Positions 32,781 to 41,759 are shown, numbered from the stretch's first letter. The stretch is DNA of 44,931 nucleotides from UBA9732 sp963609725 (GCA_963609725.1 CAVDLI010000004.1:1-44931), one strand, 5' to 3'. Numbers and translations are program-made. The notes: a model not told the origin generated them from the letters alone.

Positions 32781-34514
32781 ATGGTTGACTTGAAGGCAAA
32801 ACCTTTCTATTTGGATGATGAAGCCATTAGATGGGTTGAGGATACTATTGCAAAAATGTCCATAGAAGAAAAAATTGGACAGCTTTTTATTGGCATGAAT
32901 TATTTACATACCAAAGAGCACTATGACAATATGATTAACAAATATCATATAAGTGCTATTAGATGGCAGGGCGGAGATCTTGATGCCATATATGAACAAA
33001 ATAAGTATTATCAAGAAAACAGCAAAATTCCAATTTTAATTGCAGCAAACTGTGAAGCAGGTGGTAATGGAGCTGTTAAAGAAGGAACTCTTGTTGCTTC
33101 TCCTGCTGCATGTGCAGCCGCAGCAGCCGGCTCGTTAAATCCTGAAGTTGCATATAAGATGGGACAAGTTGCAGGAAAAGAAGCTAAAGCTATTGGTTGT
33201 AACTGGTCTTTTGCTCCAGTATCTGATGTTCTTTCAAACTGGAGAAATACTATTGTAAACACAAGAGCTTTTGGTGATGATCCTGAAATCATTATTCAAT
33301 GTGCTTTGGCTTACATGAAAGGTATGTGGGAAAGCGGAATTGCTTGCTGTACAAAACACTTCCCAGGCGATGGCTCTGAAGAACGAGACCAACATCTTCT
33401 TATGGGATGCAATGATGTATCAGTAGAGCAGTGGGATGCAACTTATGGAAAAGTCTATAAGGCTCTCTTTGATGCAGGTCTAGAGAGTGTTATGGTGGGT
33501 CATATTTGTCTTCCTGCTTACACTAAGTTGTTGAGACCTGGTATTAAAGATGAAGATATAAAACCAGCTACATTAGCACCTGAACTTTTGAATGATTTAC
33601 TGCGTGATAAACTTGGTTTTAACGGCCTTGTTATGACAGATGCTTCTCATATGGCAGGTCTTTCAACAGCTGCTACAAGACGCGAACAAGTTGTTGGCGC
33701 TGTGGCATCGGGTTGTGATTTGTTCCTTTATTTCAATATTCCAGATGAAGACTTTGGTTACATGATGGATGGCTACAAGTCAGGAGCTATCACAGAAGAA
33801 AGGCTTTCAGATGCACTTCATAGAATTCTTGGACTTAAGGCTAAAGTTGGTTTGCATAAACTTAACTTCCCTAAGAAAGAAGGACTTTCTGTTGTTGGTT
33901 GCAAAGAACACCATGATGTAGCTGCTTGGGCTGCAGATAAGAGTGTAACTCTCGTAAAAGATACTCAACATCTTCTTCCTCTTGATGCTTCAAAAAAGAG
34001 ATGTAAGCTTTACTTTATTGAAAGTGCTCCTGTTTCAATTCTTGATGGTACTGATAAAATAAAACAAATTGTAGTTGAAGAGCTTGAGAGAGCCGGGTTT
34101 GAAGTAACTTGCCACACTGATTACTACGAGATGGAATGTGAAAAACAGGATGTTAACAATCGTTTCCGCATTATGCAAACAGAGAGTGTTGAAGAATTCA
34201 AGAAAAAGTATGACGTAGTGTTTATGTTTATAAACATGAAAGGTTATGCTCAAGAAAACAATGTTAGAGTAAAGTGGTCTGCATCACACTCAAATGAACT
34301 TCCTTGGTTCGTAAGAGAAGTCCCAACTATTGGTGTGTCTCTCAATTATACAAACCATTTAATTGATGTCCCAATGCTTAAGACTTTTATTAATGCTTAT
34401 GCTCCAACAAGAGAGTACATAAGAGCTACAATTGAGAAGATTGTTGGAAAGTCTGCATTTAAAGGTAAGGCAAATGACCTCGTTTGGTGTGGGCGCTGGG
34501 AAACAAAACTTTGA
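32781..34514 (+). CDS. Cytoplasmic glycoside hydrolase family 3 enzyme, NagZ-like
   Basis: A 577-aa GH3 protein without signal peptide, so it acts on imported sugar. The (beta/alpha)8 domain (about 15-350) contains KHFPGDGSEERDQH (192-205), whose D203-x-H205 matches the Asp-His dyad of NagZ-type GH3 enzymes, and VMTDASHMAG with the presumed nucleophile D287. A second alpha/beta domain (about 370-577) is typical of longer GH3 proteins. Known relatives cleave beta-N-acetylhexosaminides, and some act as phosphorylases. It lies 42 bases after the second permease with GAGG before ATG 32781, and 20 bases before the HAD gene. The substrate is unknown; the dyad favours an N-acetylhexosamine-type or related beta-glycoside. 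Confidence 0.9.
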   Translation: MVDLKAKPFYLDDEAIRWVEDTIAKMSIEEKIGQLFIGMNYLHTKEHYDNMINKYHISAIRWQGGDLDAIYEQNKYYQENSKIPILIAANCEAGGNGAVKEGTLVASPAACAAAAAGSLNPEVAYKMGQVAGKEAKAIGCNWSFAPVSDVLSNWRNTIVNTRAFGDDPEIIIQCALAYMKGMWESGIACCTKHFPGDGSEERDQHLLMGCNDVSVEQWDATYGKVYKALFDAGLESVMVGHICLPAYTKLLRPGIKDEDIKPATLAPELLNDLLRDKLGFNGLVMTDASHMAGLSTAATRREQVVGAVASGCDLFLYFNIPDEDFGYMMDGYKSGAITEERLSDALHRILGLKAKVGLHKLNFPKKEGLSVVGCKEHHDVAAWAADKSVTLVKDTQHLLPLDASKKRCKLYFIESAPVSILDGTDKIKQIVVEELERAGFEVTCHTDYYEMECEKQDVNNRFRIMQTESVEEFKKKYDVVFMFINMKGYAQENNVRVKWSASHSNELPWFVREVPTIGVSLNYTNHLIDVPMLKTFINAYAPTREYIRATIEKIVGKSAFKGKANDLVWCGRWETKL

Positions 34515-34534
34515 TTATTGGGAAGGAAAATTTG

Positions 34535-35419
34535 ATGTCTAACGTTTTATCGGAAATGGAAAGAAAGCATGATTTTCTTGTATGCGTTGATTCCGATGGC
34601 TGTGTTTTTGATAATATGGAGCTCAAGCACAAGGAATGCTTTTGTCCCGCAACAATTAATGTGTGGGGACTTCAAGGTGTTTCAAGATATGCTAGAGAAG
34701 TTGCTGAATTTGTAAATCTTTATTCTTCAAGTCGTGGAACTAACAGATTTCCAGCTTTGGTACGCACTTTAGAGCTTACTTATGAGAGACCAGAGGTCAA
34801 GTCTCGTGGTTACAAGATGCCGGATCTCACTCCATTGAAAGAGTGGATTTCACAAACGAAAGTTTTAAGTGCTGTTGCAATTGAAGAATATGCAAAAGAT
34901 CACCCAGATATGCCAGAGGTTCTCAAAACTGCTGCAAAATGGTCTAAAGAAGTAGACGAGAACATCGCGCGTATTGTTCATGGTATTGTGCCTTTCCCTG
35001 GTGTTAAAGAAGCTCTTTCTTATTTAGGCACTTTTGCAGATGTCGTTGTTGTATCTGCAACACCACATGAAGCACTGTATAGAGAATGGGAATCTTGTGG
35101 GCTCACAGATTATGTTTCTGTAGTTGCTGGTCAAGAACTTGGAACTAAAGCTCAATGCATAAAACAGGCTTTAGAGCATGGATATGAGAAAGACCATGTA
35201 TTAAAGATTGGCGATGCACCTGGTGATTATACTGCAGCAACACAAAACGGAGTTCTTTTCTGCCCAATTATTCCTGGTCAAGAAACAGAAAGTTGGAAGA
35301 GAATTCTTGAGCGTGATGCTACTTTATTCAAAAATTTAAAGTATTCAAAAGAAGCTATGTCACAGAATCTAAAAGCCTTCTTTGATGTCCTTTTGGATAC
35401 ACCACCATGGAAAGTTTGA
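34535..35419 (+). CDS. HAD superfamily hydrolase
   Basis: A 294-aa cytoplasmic haloacid-dehalogenase-fold protein. Motif I is VDSDGCVFD, with D19 as nucleophile and D21 as acid/base, as in phosphatases and phosphomutases. Motif II is VVSATP, motif III the Lys of LGTKAQCI and motif IV KIGDAPGDYTAA. A large helical cap (about 30-180) is inserted after motif I, as in beta-phosphoglucomutase-like and related proteins. ATG 34535 has AAGGA seven bases upstream; the frame opens earlier at 34484 inside the GH3 gene. As last gene of the sugar operon it probably dephosphorylates or isomerises a sugar phosphate from this pathway. The substrate is unknown. Confidence 0.88.
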   Translation: MSNVLSEMERKHDFLVCVDSDGCVFDNMELKHKECFCPATINVWGLQGVSRYAREVAEFVNLYSSSRGTNRFPALVRTLELTYERPEVKSRGYKMPDLTPLKEWISQTKVLSAVAIEEYAKDHPDMPEVLKTAAKWSKEVDENIARIVHGIVPFPGVKEALSYLGTFADVVVVSATPHEALYREWESCGLTDYVSVVAGQELGTKAQCIKQALEHGYEKDHVLKIGDAPGDYTAATQNGVLFCPIIPGQETESWKRILERDATLFKNLKYSKEAMSQNLKAFFDVLLDTPPWKV

Positions 35420-35507
35420 ACAAAACAAAAGAGAAAGCTTATAAATTTTTGCTGATTTTCAAAACTTTTATGCAGCAACTTTCAAGCTGTGGCAATATAG
35501 AAAATAT

Positions 35508-35547
35508 AGAACAAATGTAAGTACGAATTCATGCTTACATTTGTTCT
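35508..35547 (+). repeat. 14-bp perfect inverted repeat at the end of the DUF4143 remnant
   Basis: AGAACAAATGTAAG (35508-35521) and its exact complement (35534-35547) flank a 12-nt loop containing GAATTC. The right arm covers the stop codon of the remnant. It could terminate both the sugar operon and the remnant, or mark the end of a mobile piece. Confidence 0.7.
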
Positions 35548-35900
35548 TCCAACCAGTTTGCAATATCTACGATTTGAATACCCTCATATTGATACGCTTC
35601 ATCTCTGATTCTGGTAAGCAACATCTTTGGATATGCGTCCTTGATTTGGAGTAGGGATCTTACCTCACGTTCAAAGGTTTTTTCGTCGCTGATGTTGTCT
35701 GAAACCTGAATATAAAGTTTCTCGTTGCGCTTGATTGCGACAAAATCTATCTCTTTCTTGTATAAAACCCCTGCATAGACCTCATACCCGCGCCGGAGCA
35801 GTTCAATAGCAACGATGTTTTCAAGTATGCGCCCATAATCCAAATTCTTGGTTCCCACCTTTGCATACCGGAATGTGTGATCGCTTAAACATTGTCCAGT
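35535..35900 (-). pseudogene. C-terminal remnant of an AAA/DUF4143 ATPase
   Basis: Translated on the minus strand from 35900, the frame reads LSDHTFRYAKVGTKNLDYGR and continues through LENIVAIELLRRGYEVYAG, EIDFVA and LYIQVSD to a stop at 35535. This corresponds to about the last 110 residues of DUF4143 ATPases, including the nuclease-like EID...YIQ pattern. An in-frame stop (35901-35903) precedes it; the ATPase part is missing, and there is no good start codon or ribosome-binding site. By eye it is richer in G+C than its neighbours (for example CGCGCCGGAG), which fits acquired DNA. It is unlike the intact copy at 41892 in detail, so it is not a recent local duplication. Confidence 0.85.
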
Positions 35901-35944
35901 TTATCAATTTCATTCTCACAACCTCTATGATTGTTATACCTGTC

Positions 35945-35985
35945 CTATTTCCCAATATCAATATTGTTTCGATTTTGGGAAATAG
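35945..35985 (+). repeat. 11-bp inverted repeat upstream of the DUF4143 remnant
   Basis: CTATTTCCCAA (35945-35955) and TTGGGAAATAG (35975-35985) are perfect inverted arms around a 19-base centre holding CAATATTG. It could be an old operator of the lost ATPase gene or an element boundary. Confidence 0.65.
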
Positions 35986-36078
35986 AATTCTGAAGACAAA
36001 ACAGTCTAATTTCAGTTGAGAAGGTCAATAGTGTTTCTTTAGAAGCGTTATATTCTCTTCTCTTGTCATATAATCCTC

Positions 36079-37407
36079 TTACTGTTCCATGTGCAACACA
36101 TCTTTTATTGAAATGCTGATCTCAATATTTCTATCTTGGTCAATCATAAATTTGGCTGTACTTGCTTCGTGTATCATAAATTCAACTGTATATCCAAGTT
36201 TTGCCTTTTTTCCTTTGAAAACTAAGGATGCTTTTTTGCATGAAAGACTAAATGTTGTATCTACTATTGAGTATTTGCTATCTCTTTTGCGGTCAATTGT
36301 AGTAGAAAGCCCCAAAGTAGTTGTCTTGTAGTTATAACTCGTTTTTATTACAGTTTTAGAAGTTTTTCCCTTATCTGTTTCATAATGAGTTGTATTTGCA
36401 CTTTGTATATTAAAGTTCTTAGTAATGAATGCAACTTTATATTCAATTTTACGCTCTTGTGAAAATCCTCCATACAGAGGAGGCCTAAAAGTAGAACTGT
36501 CATACGTGCATTTTATAATGTAATCTTTAGAAGATGAAAGTGCGTTTTTTGTTGCAAATGAAAAATGTATTTTTTCAAATGGATTTTCGTTATTACTTAA
36601 CTGCTTTAGATTTATTCCAACACCTCCAAGGTACCGGTCTAATTCTAGTATCATTTTTTGAGTCTTTATTGTTATGCTTATTCCTGTTGTTGTTCCTCCT
36701 CCATGATACATATCCCAAGCATTTTGGACAAATAGGCTTCCTTTTATTTCTAATAAGCTATAGTCAATTGAAAATGAAGTTCCAATTAATGAAAAAAGTG
36801 TATGTTTTCCAAATCCTGCGTTTTTCCAATTTGTTTGAAAAATTGTAGAAGTTCTACTTGCTAAAATATTGTTTTGAGAAGCATACAAGAGGCCTAAAAA
36901 AATTTTATTATTGCCAAAGATAAATCCAAAACCATTTGGAGAGGCTTGGTTAAAAATTGAAGAAAATGAAATTAAATCAAAATGATTAGTGCAAATAGCA
37001 ATTCCTGATAACTTTGGTTTTACATTGTTTGAGATTGAAATGTTATTGTTTTTCTTAAATCCTCCATATTGTATTGAAGTGTTAAAAGGATCTAGCATTA
37101 GAGAGAGAAGGCCTTTAGTATCAATTTGGCCTATTATTACAACATCATTGAAATTAAAACTTGCAAAGAGAGGTTTTGATATGTTGATTTTTCCATTATC
37201 ATCTCTAAAAAGTTCAAAAGAAGAGTGAAAGACGTTAGTATCGGCCTTAATTAAGAGAGATTGTGCCATGTTATTTGGTTTTTTGAGTGTGATTGTCACC
37301 CTGTTTGTTGTTGTAGAAAGCCCCTTTAGCGCATATATGGAAGAGCTTACAAGACATGCAATTAAGATGCCAATTAATATAATTTTGTTGCAGTGTATTT
37401 TCTTCAT
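36079..37407 (-). CDS. Exported beta-rich protein, probably outer-membrane
   Basis: I do not recognise this 442-aa protein. ATG 37407 gives a good signal peptide (MKKIHCNKIILIGILIACLVSS shortened here to its type: basic start, hydrophobic core, IYA cleavage); a GTG at 37443 would add 12 residues. The mature part has many short alternating strands rich in Ser, Thr, Asn and aromatic residues (for example TTTGISITIKTQKMILEL), with Gly-containing turns and few helices, as in spirochaete outer-membrane beta proteins. It ends in LHMEQ rather than an aromatic residue, so barrel insertion is less certain. It is divergent from ackA and stands alone. Confidence 0.7.
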   Translation of the reverse strand: MKKIHCNKIILIGILIACLVSSSIYALKGLSTTTNRVTITLKKPNNMAQSLLIKADTNVFHSSFELFRDDNGKINISKPLFASFNFNDVVIIGQIDTKGLLSLMLDPFNTSIQYGGFKKNNNISISNNVKPKLSGIAICTNHFDLISFSSIFNQASPNGFGFIFGNNKIFLGLLYASQNNILASRTSTIFQTNWKNAGFGKHTLFSLIGTSFSIDYSLLEIKGSLFVQNAWDMYHGGGTTTGISITIKTQKMILELDRYLGGVGINLKQLSNNENPFEKIHFSFATKNALSSSKDYIIKCTYDSSTFRPPLYGGFSQERKIEYKVAFITKNFNIQSANTTHYETDKGKTSKTVIKTSYNYKTTTLGLSTTIDRKRDSKYSIVDTTFSLSCKKASLVFKGKKAKLGYTVEFMIHEASTAKFMIDQDRNIEISISIKDVLHMEQ

Positions 37408-37566
37408 ATGAGATATATAAAAATATTTGTTTTTTTCATTCACACTTATTCGTACAAGTTTGGTATAAGGTTTTGAACGTGTATTGAAACTTGATGTACT
37501 TGGGGTTAAAATTGCTGTGATTTTTGAAGTTAAGGAACTGTCACGGTTCCTAATTTGGAGGACAAT

Positions 37567-38941
37567 ATGGTCGTTCTTTGTTTGAATTGTGGAAGTTCGT
37601 CTGCTAAGTATCAGGTTTATGATTGGGAAAATAAAGATGTTCTTGCTGTTGGCGTTGTTGAAAGAATAGGTCTTGATTATTCAACAATTGAACATAAAGC
37701 ATCGGGCAAGGAAGAGTATAATGCTAAATTTAGTTGTCCAACACATAAAGAGGCCATTGAGCTTATCATTAAAATGCTTGTTGATAAGGACTATGGTGTA
37801 ATTGGAGATGTCTCAGAAGTTGGCGCTGTAGGTCACAGAGTTTTGCATGGTGGAGAGCTTTTTAAGAAGTCTACGCTTGTTACTGATGAAGTTGTAGCAC
37901 AGCTCAAAACTCTTATTCCTCTTGGACCACTTCACATGCCAGCAAATATTATGGGAATTGAAGCTGCTAGAAAAGTTATGCCAAATGTTCCGCATGCAAT
38001 TGTAATGGATACAGCTTGGCACCAAACAATGCCGGCAGAGGCTTTTATGTATGCTGTACCATATGAATGGTATACAAAATACAATGTAAGACGTTACGGT
38101 TTTCATGGAACAAGCCACCTTTATTGTGCAAAGAGAGCTTCTCTTCTTCTTGGAAAAGAAAACAAAGATACAAATGTGATTATTTGTCATATTGGAAACG
38201 GCGCAAGTGTTTGTGCTGTTAAGAATGGCGTTTGTATTGAGACTTCAATGGGTCTTACTCCTTTAGAGGGCCTTGTCATGGGTTCTCGTAGCGGAGATTT
38301 AGATCCTGCAATTCTTCCATATATAATGAATAACACAGGAATGACTGCAAAAGAAATGGACACAACTCTTAATAAGAAGAGTGGTCTTTTGGGAATTTGT
38401 GGTTATACAGACAGGCGTGATGTTGAAAAAGCTGCCAACGAAGGTGACGAAAAAGCTAAACTTGCAATGGCAATGGAATGTCACAGAATTAAGANNNNNN
38501 NNNNGAATTAAGAAATACATTGGTGCATATGCAGCGCTTTTGGGACATGTCGATGCTGTTGTTTTCACAGCTGGTGTTGGAGAAATGGGGCCTACAATTC
38601 GTCATGGAGCTATTTGTGATATGGATGCTTTTGGTATGTATCTTGATGATGAAAAGAACCGCATTTGCAAGTGCAGAAATGGAGAATTTGAGATTTCAAA
38701 AGAAGGCTCTCCTGTAAAGATTTTTGTCATTCCTACTGATGAAGAACTTGTAATTACAGAAGATGCTGTAGCTCTTATGAATGGTACTTATGATGTTCAT
38801 ACAAACTTCCATTATTCATTTGAAGATGCTTCTTATGTGAATAAGGCTCGTGCAAAAGGCCTTGTAAAAGATTTACAGAAAAAGCCTGAACTTAAAGATA
38901 TTCTTGCATTACCTAAAACTGCAAAGGTTTCTGCAAACTGA
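37567..38941 (+). CDS. ackA: Acetate kinase (interrupted only by an assembly gap)
   Basis: It interconverts acetyl phosphate plus ADP and acetate plus ATP in fermentation. Motifs: VLCLNCGSSSAKYQ at the start, VGHRVLHGG, HMPAN, YGFHGTSH, ICHIGNGAS, MGSRSGDLDP and, after the gap, VFTAGVGEMGP. Ten Ns (38495-38504) split the frame; the nine bases GAATTAAGA occur on both sides. Removing the Ns and one copy (19 bases) restores one frame through HRIKKYIGAY and gives a 451-aa protein, a plausible size. ATG 37567 has GGAGG five bases upstream. A small inverted repeat AGGAAC/GTTCCT (37533-37551) precedes the ribosome-binding site. pta is not in the window. Confidence 0.95.
38495..38504. other. Assembly gap (10 N) with 9-bp flanking duplication
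   Basis: The bases GAATTAAGA stand immediately before (38486-38494) and after (38505-38513) the N run. This looks like two overlapping contig ends joined with a filler, not missing sequence. Confidence 0.9.
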
Positions 38942-39015
38942 ATTTTGTGAAAGCATATGAGTGTGAAAGAGGGCAGTTTTGCAAAAAGTCTCTAGAGTAT
39001 CAAAAATAAGCTACA

Positions 39016-39044
39016 TTGATTATTGATTTGGTATTTCGTATTAT
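39016..39044 (+). promoter_or_regulatory. Promoter of the cysS operon
   Basis: -35 TTGATT (39016-39021), 17-bp spacer, -10 TATTAT (39039-39044), 20 bases before the cysS ATG. Confidence 0.6.
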
Positions 39045-39063
39045 TAGCTGAACGGAGTTTACT

Positions 39064-40476
39064 ATGAAGGTTTTTCTTTACAATACAATGTCACGCTCTA
39101 TTGAGGAATTTATTCCAATTAAAGATGGTGTAGTTGGCATGTATGGTTGTGGGCCAACAGTATATAACTATGCACATATTGGGAACCTTAGAACTTACAT
39201 TTTTGAAGACACATTAAAAAGGGTTCTTCTTCATGCTGGTTTTAAGGTGAAACATGTAATGAATATTACAGACGTAGGACATCTTACTGGCGATGGCGAT
39301 GACGGAGAAGACAAACTTGAGAAGTCTGCACGTGAGACAGGTCGTAGCGTTTGGGATATTGCAAAATTTTATACCGATGCTTTCTTTTCTGACTACGACT
39401 CTTTGAACATTATACGACCAACAATAGTATGCCCAGCAACGGCGCATATTAAACAAATGATTGAGCTCATACAAAGGCTTGAAAAAGGTGGTCATACTTA
39501 TATTTCTGGTGGCAATGTTTATTTTTCTATAGACACATTTCCAGAATATGGGCGCCTTGCACGCCTTAATCTTGATGAGCTTAAAAGTGGTGCCAGAATA
39601 GATGTAGATACAAATAAGCGTAATCCAAAAGACTTTGTACTGTGGTTTACAAACAGTAAGTTTGGCGAGCAAGCAATGATGTGGGATTCTCCTTGGGGCC
39701 GTGGATATCCAGGTTGGCACATAGAGTGTTCTGCCATGAGTATGTATTATTTGGGAGAACATTTTGATATTCACTGTGGTGGAATAGATGCAATTCCTGT
39801 ACATCACACAAATGAAATTGCGCAAAGTGAAGCTGCAACTGGCAAAAAATGGGTTAATTACTGGATGCATGGCGAGTTCCTTTTAAGTGAAAAAGGAAAA
39901 ATGTCCAAAAGCTCCGGCGAGTTTTTAACTTTAGGAGTCTTAAAAGAACATGGATTTGACCCCATGGATTACAGATATTTCTGCCTTGGTGCAAATTATA
40001 GAACTCAATTACAATTTTCTTATCAAGGGCTTGAGGCTGCTCGTGCAGCAAGGTTAGGTCTTATAGAAAGAATTGCTGCTCTTGGCAATGAAGTTTCAAA
40101 ATCAAATGCTGTTTCTAGTAATGCAAAAGAATACATGGACCAGTTTGATGACTTTGTGTGTAACGATTTGGGAACTCCTAGAGCAGTTGCTGTTTTGTGG
40201 AACCTTATCAAAGATGATTCTGTTTCAAATGCAGATAAGAAATATGTAATAAATTATATGGATGATGTGCTTGGCTTAAAGCTATCACAAGTTGTTGCCA
40301 AAGACGAAAATGCTTTAGATTGCCCACAAGAAGTAGCAGAGCTTGTTGAAAAACGATCCCAGGCAAAAAAAGCAAAAGATTGGGCTTTGGCTGATTCTTA
40401 TAGAGACCAAATAGATGCATTAGGGTATCTTGTTAAAGATACTCCAAATGGGCCTGTTGTTTCAAAAAAAATGTAA
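39064..40476 (+). CDS. cysS: Cysteinyl-tRNA synthetase
   Basis: A class I synthetase charging tRNA-Cys. HIGN (38-41) is the first signature and KMSKS (about 279-283) the second. Zinc ligands are C29 (MYGCGPTVY), the Cys of GWHIECS, and His and Glu of HHTNEIAQSEA. A C-terminal helical domain has the usual Lys/Ala-rich RSQAKKAKDWALAD. The length of 470 aa is normal. GGAG lies seven bases before ATG 39064. The ECF sigma gene follows after 16 bases, an order that I recall from T. pallidum. Confidence 0.96.
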   Translation: MKVFLYNTMSRSIEEFIPIKDGVVGMYGCGPTVYNYAHIGNLRTYIFEDTLKRVLLHAGFKVKHVMNITDVGHLTGDGDDGEDKLEKSARETGRSVWDIAKFYTDAFFSDYDSLNIIRPTIVCPATAHIKQMIELIQRLEKGGHTYISGGNVYFSIDTFPEYGRLARLNLDELKSGARIDVDTNKRNPKDFVLWFTNSKFGEQAMMWDSPWGRGYPGWHIECSAMSMYYLGEHFDIHCGGIDAIPVHHTNEIAQSEAATGKKWVNYWMHGEFLLSEKGKMSKSSGEFLTLGVLKEHGFDPMDYRYFCLGANYRTQLQFSYQGLEAARAARLGLIERIAALGNEVSKSNAVSSNAKEYMDQFDDFVCNDLGTPRAVAVLWNLIKDDSVSNADKKYVINYMDDVLGLKLSQVVAKDENALDCPQEVAELVEKRSQAKKAKDWALADSYRDQIDALGYLVKDTPNGPVVSKKM

Positions 40477-40492
40477 CTTTTATTAAGGATGA

Positions 40493-41035
40493 TTGTTAAC
40501 GCATATGGAAATCAAGAGTGGAGATGAACTGGCGTTCAGACGAGTTTATCAAGAAGTCTTTCCAACACTTATGAGAGTTGCTTATCACGTGACTTATAAT
40601 AAGGATGTTGCAGAAGATATTTGTCAGGATGCCTTCATTAGATTCTATGACAAAGATATGGTTTTTCCTTCTATGGAAGATGCCAAGTTTTGGTTGATAA
40701 GAGTTACAAAAAACCTTGCAATCAACCATGTCAATAGAAAGATGAGGGAAACAGCATCGCTTGAAAAAGTGATGAAAAATCCGCAAGTAAACCCGTTTAA
40801 GGACGGTCAGACAGAGCTCATTTTACAAGAGTCGTCCGCTGCAGTCAGGAAAGCGGTTGGAGAGCTTCCTGAGATATATAAGACTGTAATAGTTCTTAGA
40901 GAGTACGCTGGACTGAATTATAGCGAGATAGCTAAGGTGCTTAAGATTTCTGAAAGTAATGTAAAGGTTCGTATGCACAGGGCTAGAAAAGAGCTTGGTG
41001 CAATGCTAGACCGGGAGGAAGTGAATGTGCCTTGA
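40493..41035 (+). CDS. ECF-type RNA polymerase sigma factor
   Basis: A 180-aa group 4 sigma factor. Region 2 (about 12-85) contains VAEDICQDAFIRFYD, and region 4 (about 125-175) the helix-turn-helix LNYSEIAKVLKISESNVKVRMHRARKEL (shown in parts as one motif); no region 3 is present. The start is uncertain: TTG 40493 lies only three bases after AGGA, while ATG 40505 lies 15 bases after it. The last codons overlap the anti-sigma gene, so the pair is co-translated. It likely responds to an envelope or redox signal sensed by its partner. Confidence 0.93.
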   Translation: MLTHMEIKSGDELAFRRVYQEVFPTLMRVAYHVTYNKDVAEDICQDAFIRFYDKDMVFPSMEDAKFWLIRVTKNLAINHVNRKMRETASLEKVMKNPQVNPFKDGQTELILQESSAAVRKAVGELPEIYKTVIVLREYAGLNYSEIAKVLKISESNVKVRMHRARKELGAMLDREEVNVP

Positions 41036-41759
41036 TGATCAGATATTAAACACCTATCTTGACGGTGAACTTTCAGAGCCTTGGAAGAGTCAGGTCGAAG
41101 AGCACCTAAGCTATTGCCCAAGTTGTCGCTCAAGGTATCAAAAACTTGTTAACCTTAATGAAAAAATTAAAGCTGCTGTTCTTACTGACGAAGAAATTGC
41201 TCCAAGACAAGATAGAGTTCTTTCAATGATTGAAAAAAACTATTTGTCAAAGAAGCCAAAAAAGTCTTTTTGGAAGAAATATTTTAGAGTTTCAACTCCA
41301 CAAATAATTGGGGTTGCAGCTGCATTTGTTGTTGTATTTATTGGTTCTTGGGCTATTTTTGGTGGTAATAAAAATGATGCTATCCCTCTTCCTGAGCTAA
41401 ATACAACAATTGATTTGAAGAACATTACACCCGTAAGGTCAACGGATAATTCAACTACATCCAAAAGTCTTGAAAGTTATTCTCTTGAAGAAATTCTTAA
41501 GAATTTGGATGCTCGTGGTTATGATGTTGATATTAGGCTTAAGAGTATACAACCTCTAGCACTAGAGAAGATGGGCTCTGAAGTTAAAAACATTGCTTTG
41601 ATTGAAGACCAAGGGATTGTGATTTCATCTGATGGAATTGCTAAAGATTCTAATGGAGCAATTGTAGCTACCGGTGTCTCACTCGACTCTGAAAATCAAG
41701 TTGTTGCGTCTGACGGTACAGTATTGTTTTCATCTGAACAAGTCTCAATTATAGAATGA
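41025..41759 (+). CDS. Membrane-anchored anti-sigma factor with zinc-finger domain
   Basis: A 244-aa partner of the preceding sigma factor. The N-terminal anti-sigma domain has H27-x3-C31-x2-C34 (HLSYCPSC), the zinc site of the ZAS group. One membrane helix (about 93-113, IIGVAAAFVVVFIGSWAIF) separates it from a roughly 130-residue outer part with Asp/Ser/Gly-rich repeats such as GIVISSDGIAKDSNGAIVATG, near the C-terminus. ATG 41025 has GGAGGA five bases upstream, inside the sigma gene. The outer part is probably the sensor; its signal is unknown. A terminator follows at 41829. Confidence 0.9.
   Translation: MCLDDQILNTYLDGELSEPWKSQVEEHLSYCPSCRSRYQKLVNLNEKIKAAVLTDEEIAPRQDRVLSMIEKNYLSKKPKKSFWKKYFRVSTPQIIGVAAAFVVVFIGSWAIFGGNKNDAIPLPELNTTIDLKNITPVRSTDNSTTSKSLESYSLEEILKNLDARGYDVDIRLKSIQPLALEKMGSEVKNIALIEDQGIVISSDGIAKDSNGAIVATGVSLDSENQVVASDGTVLFSSEQVSIIE

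Noticed and set aside
22869..35419. The two sugar importers as a recent duplication
   Set aside because: Gene order, permease number, ATPase motifs and binding-protein length all differ, so they are distinct families brought together.
35859..35925. A short frame starting MKLINWTMFK upstream of the DUF4143 remnant
   Set aside because: It is out of frame with the remnant, ends after 28 codons and does not resemble the N-terminus of the ATPase family.
37567..38941. Acetate kinase as two genes or a frameshifted pseudogene
   Set aside because: The break coincides with the 10-N gap and a 9-base duplication; removing 19 bases restores the frame.
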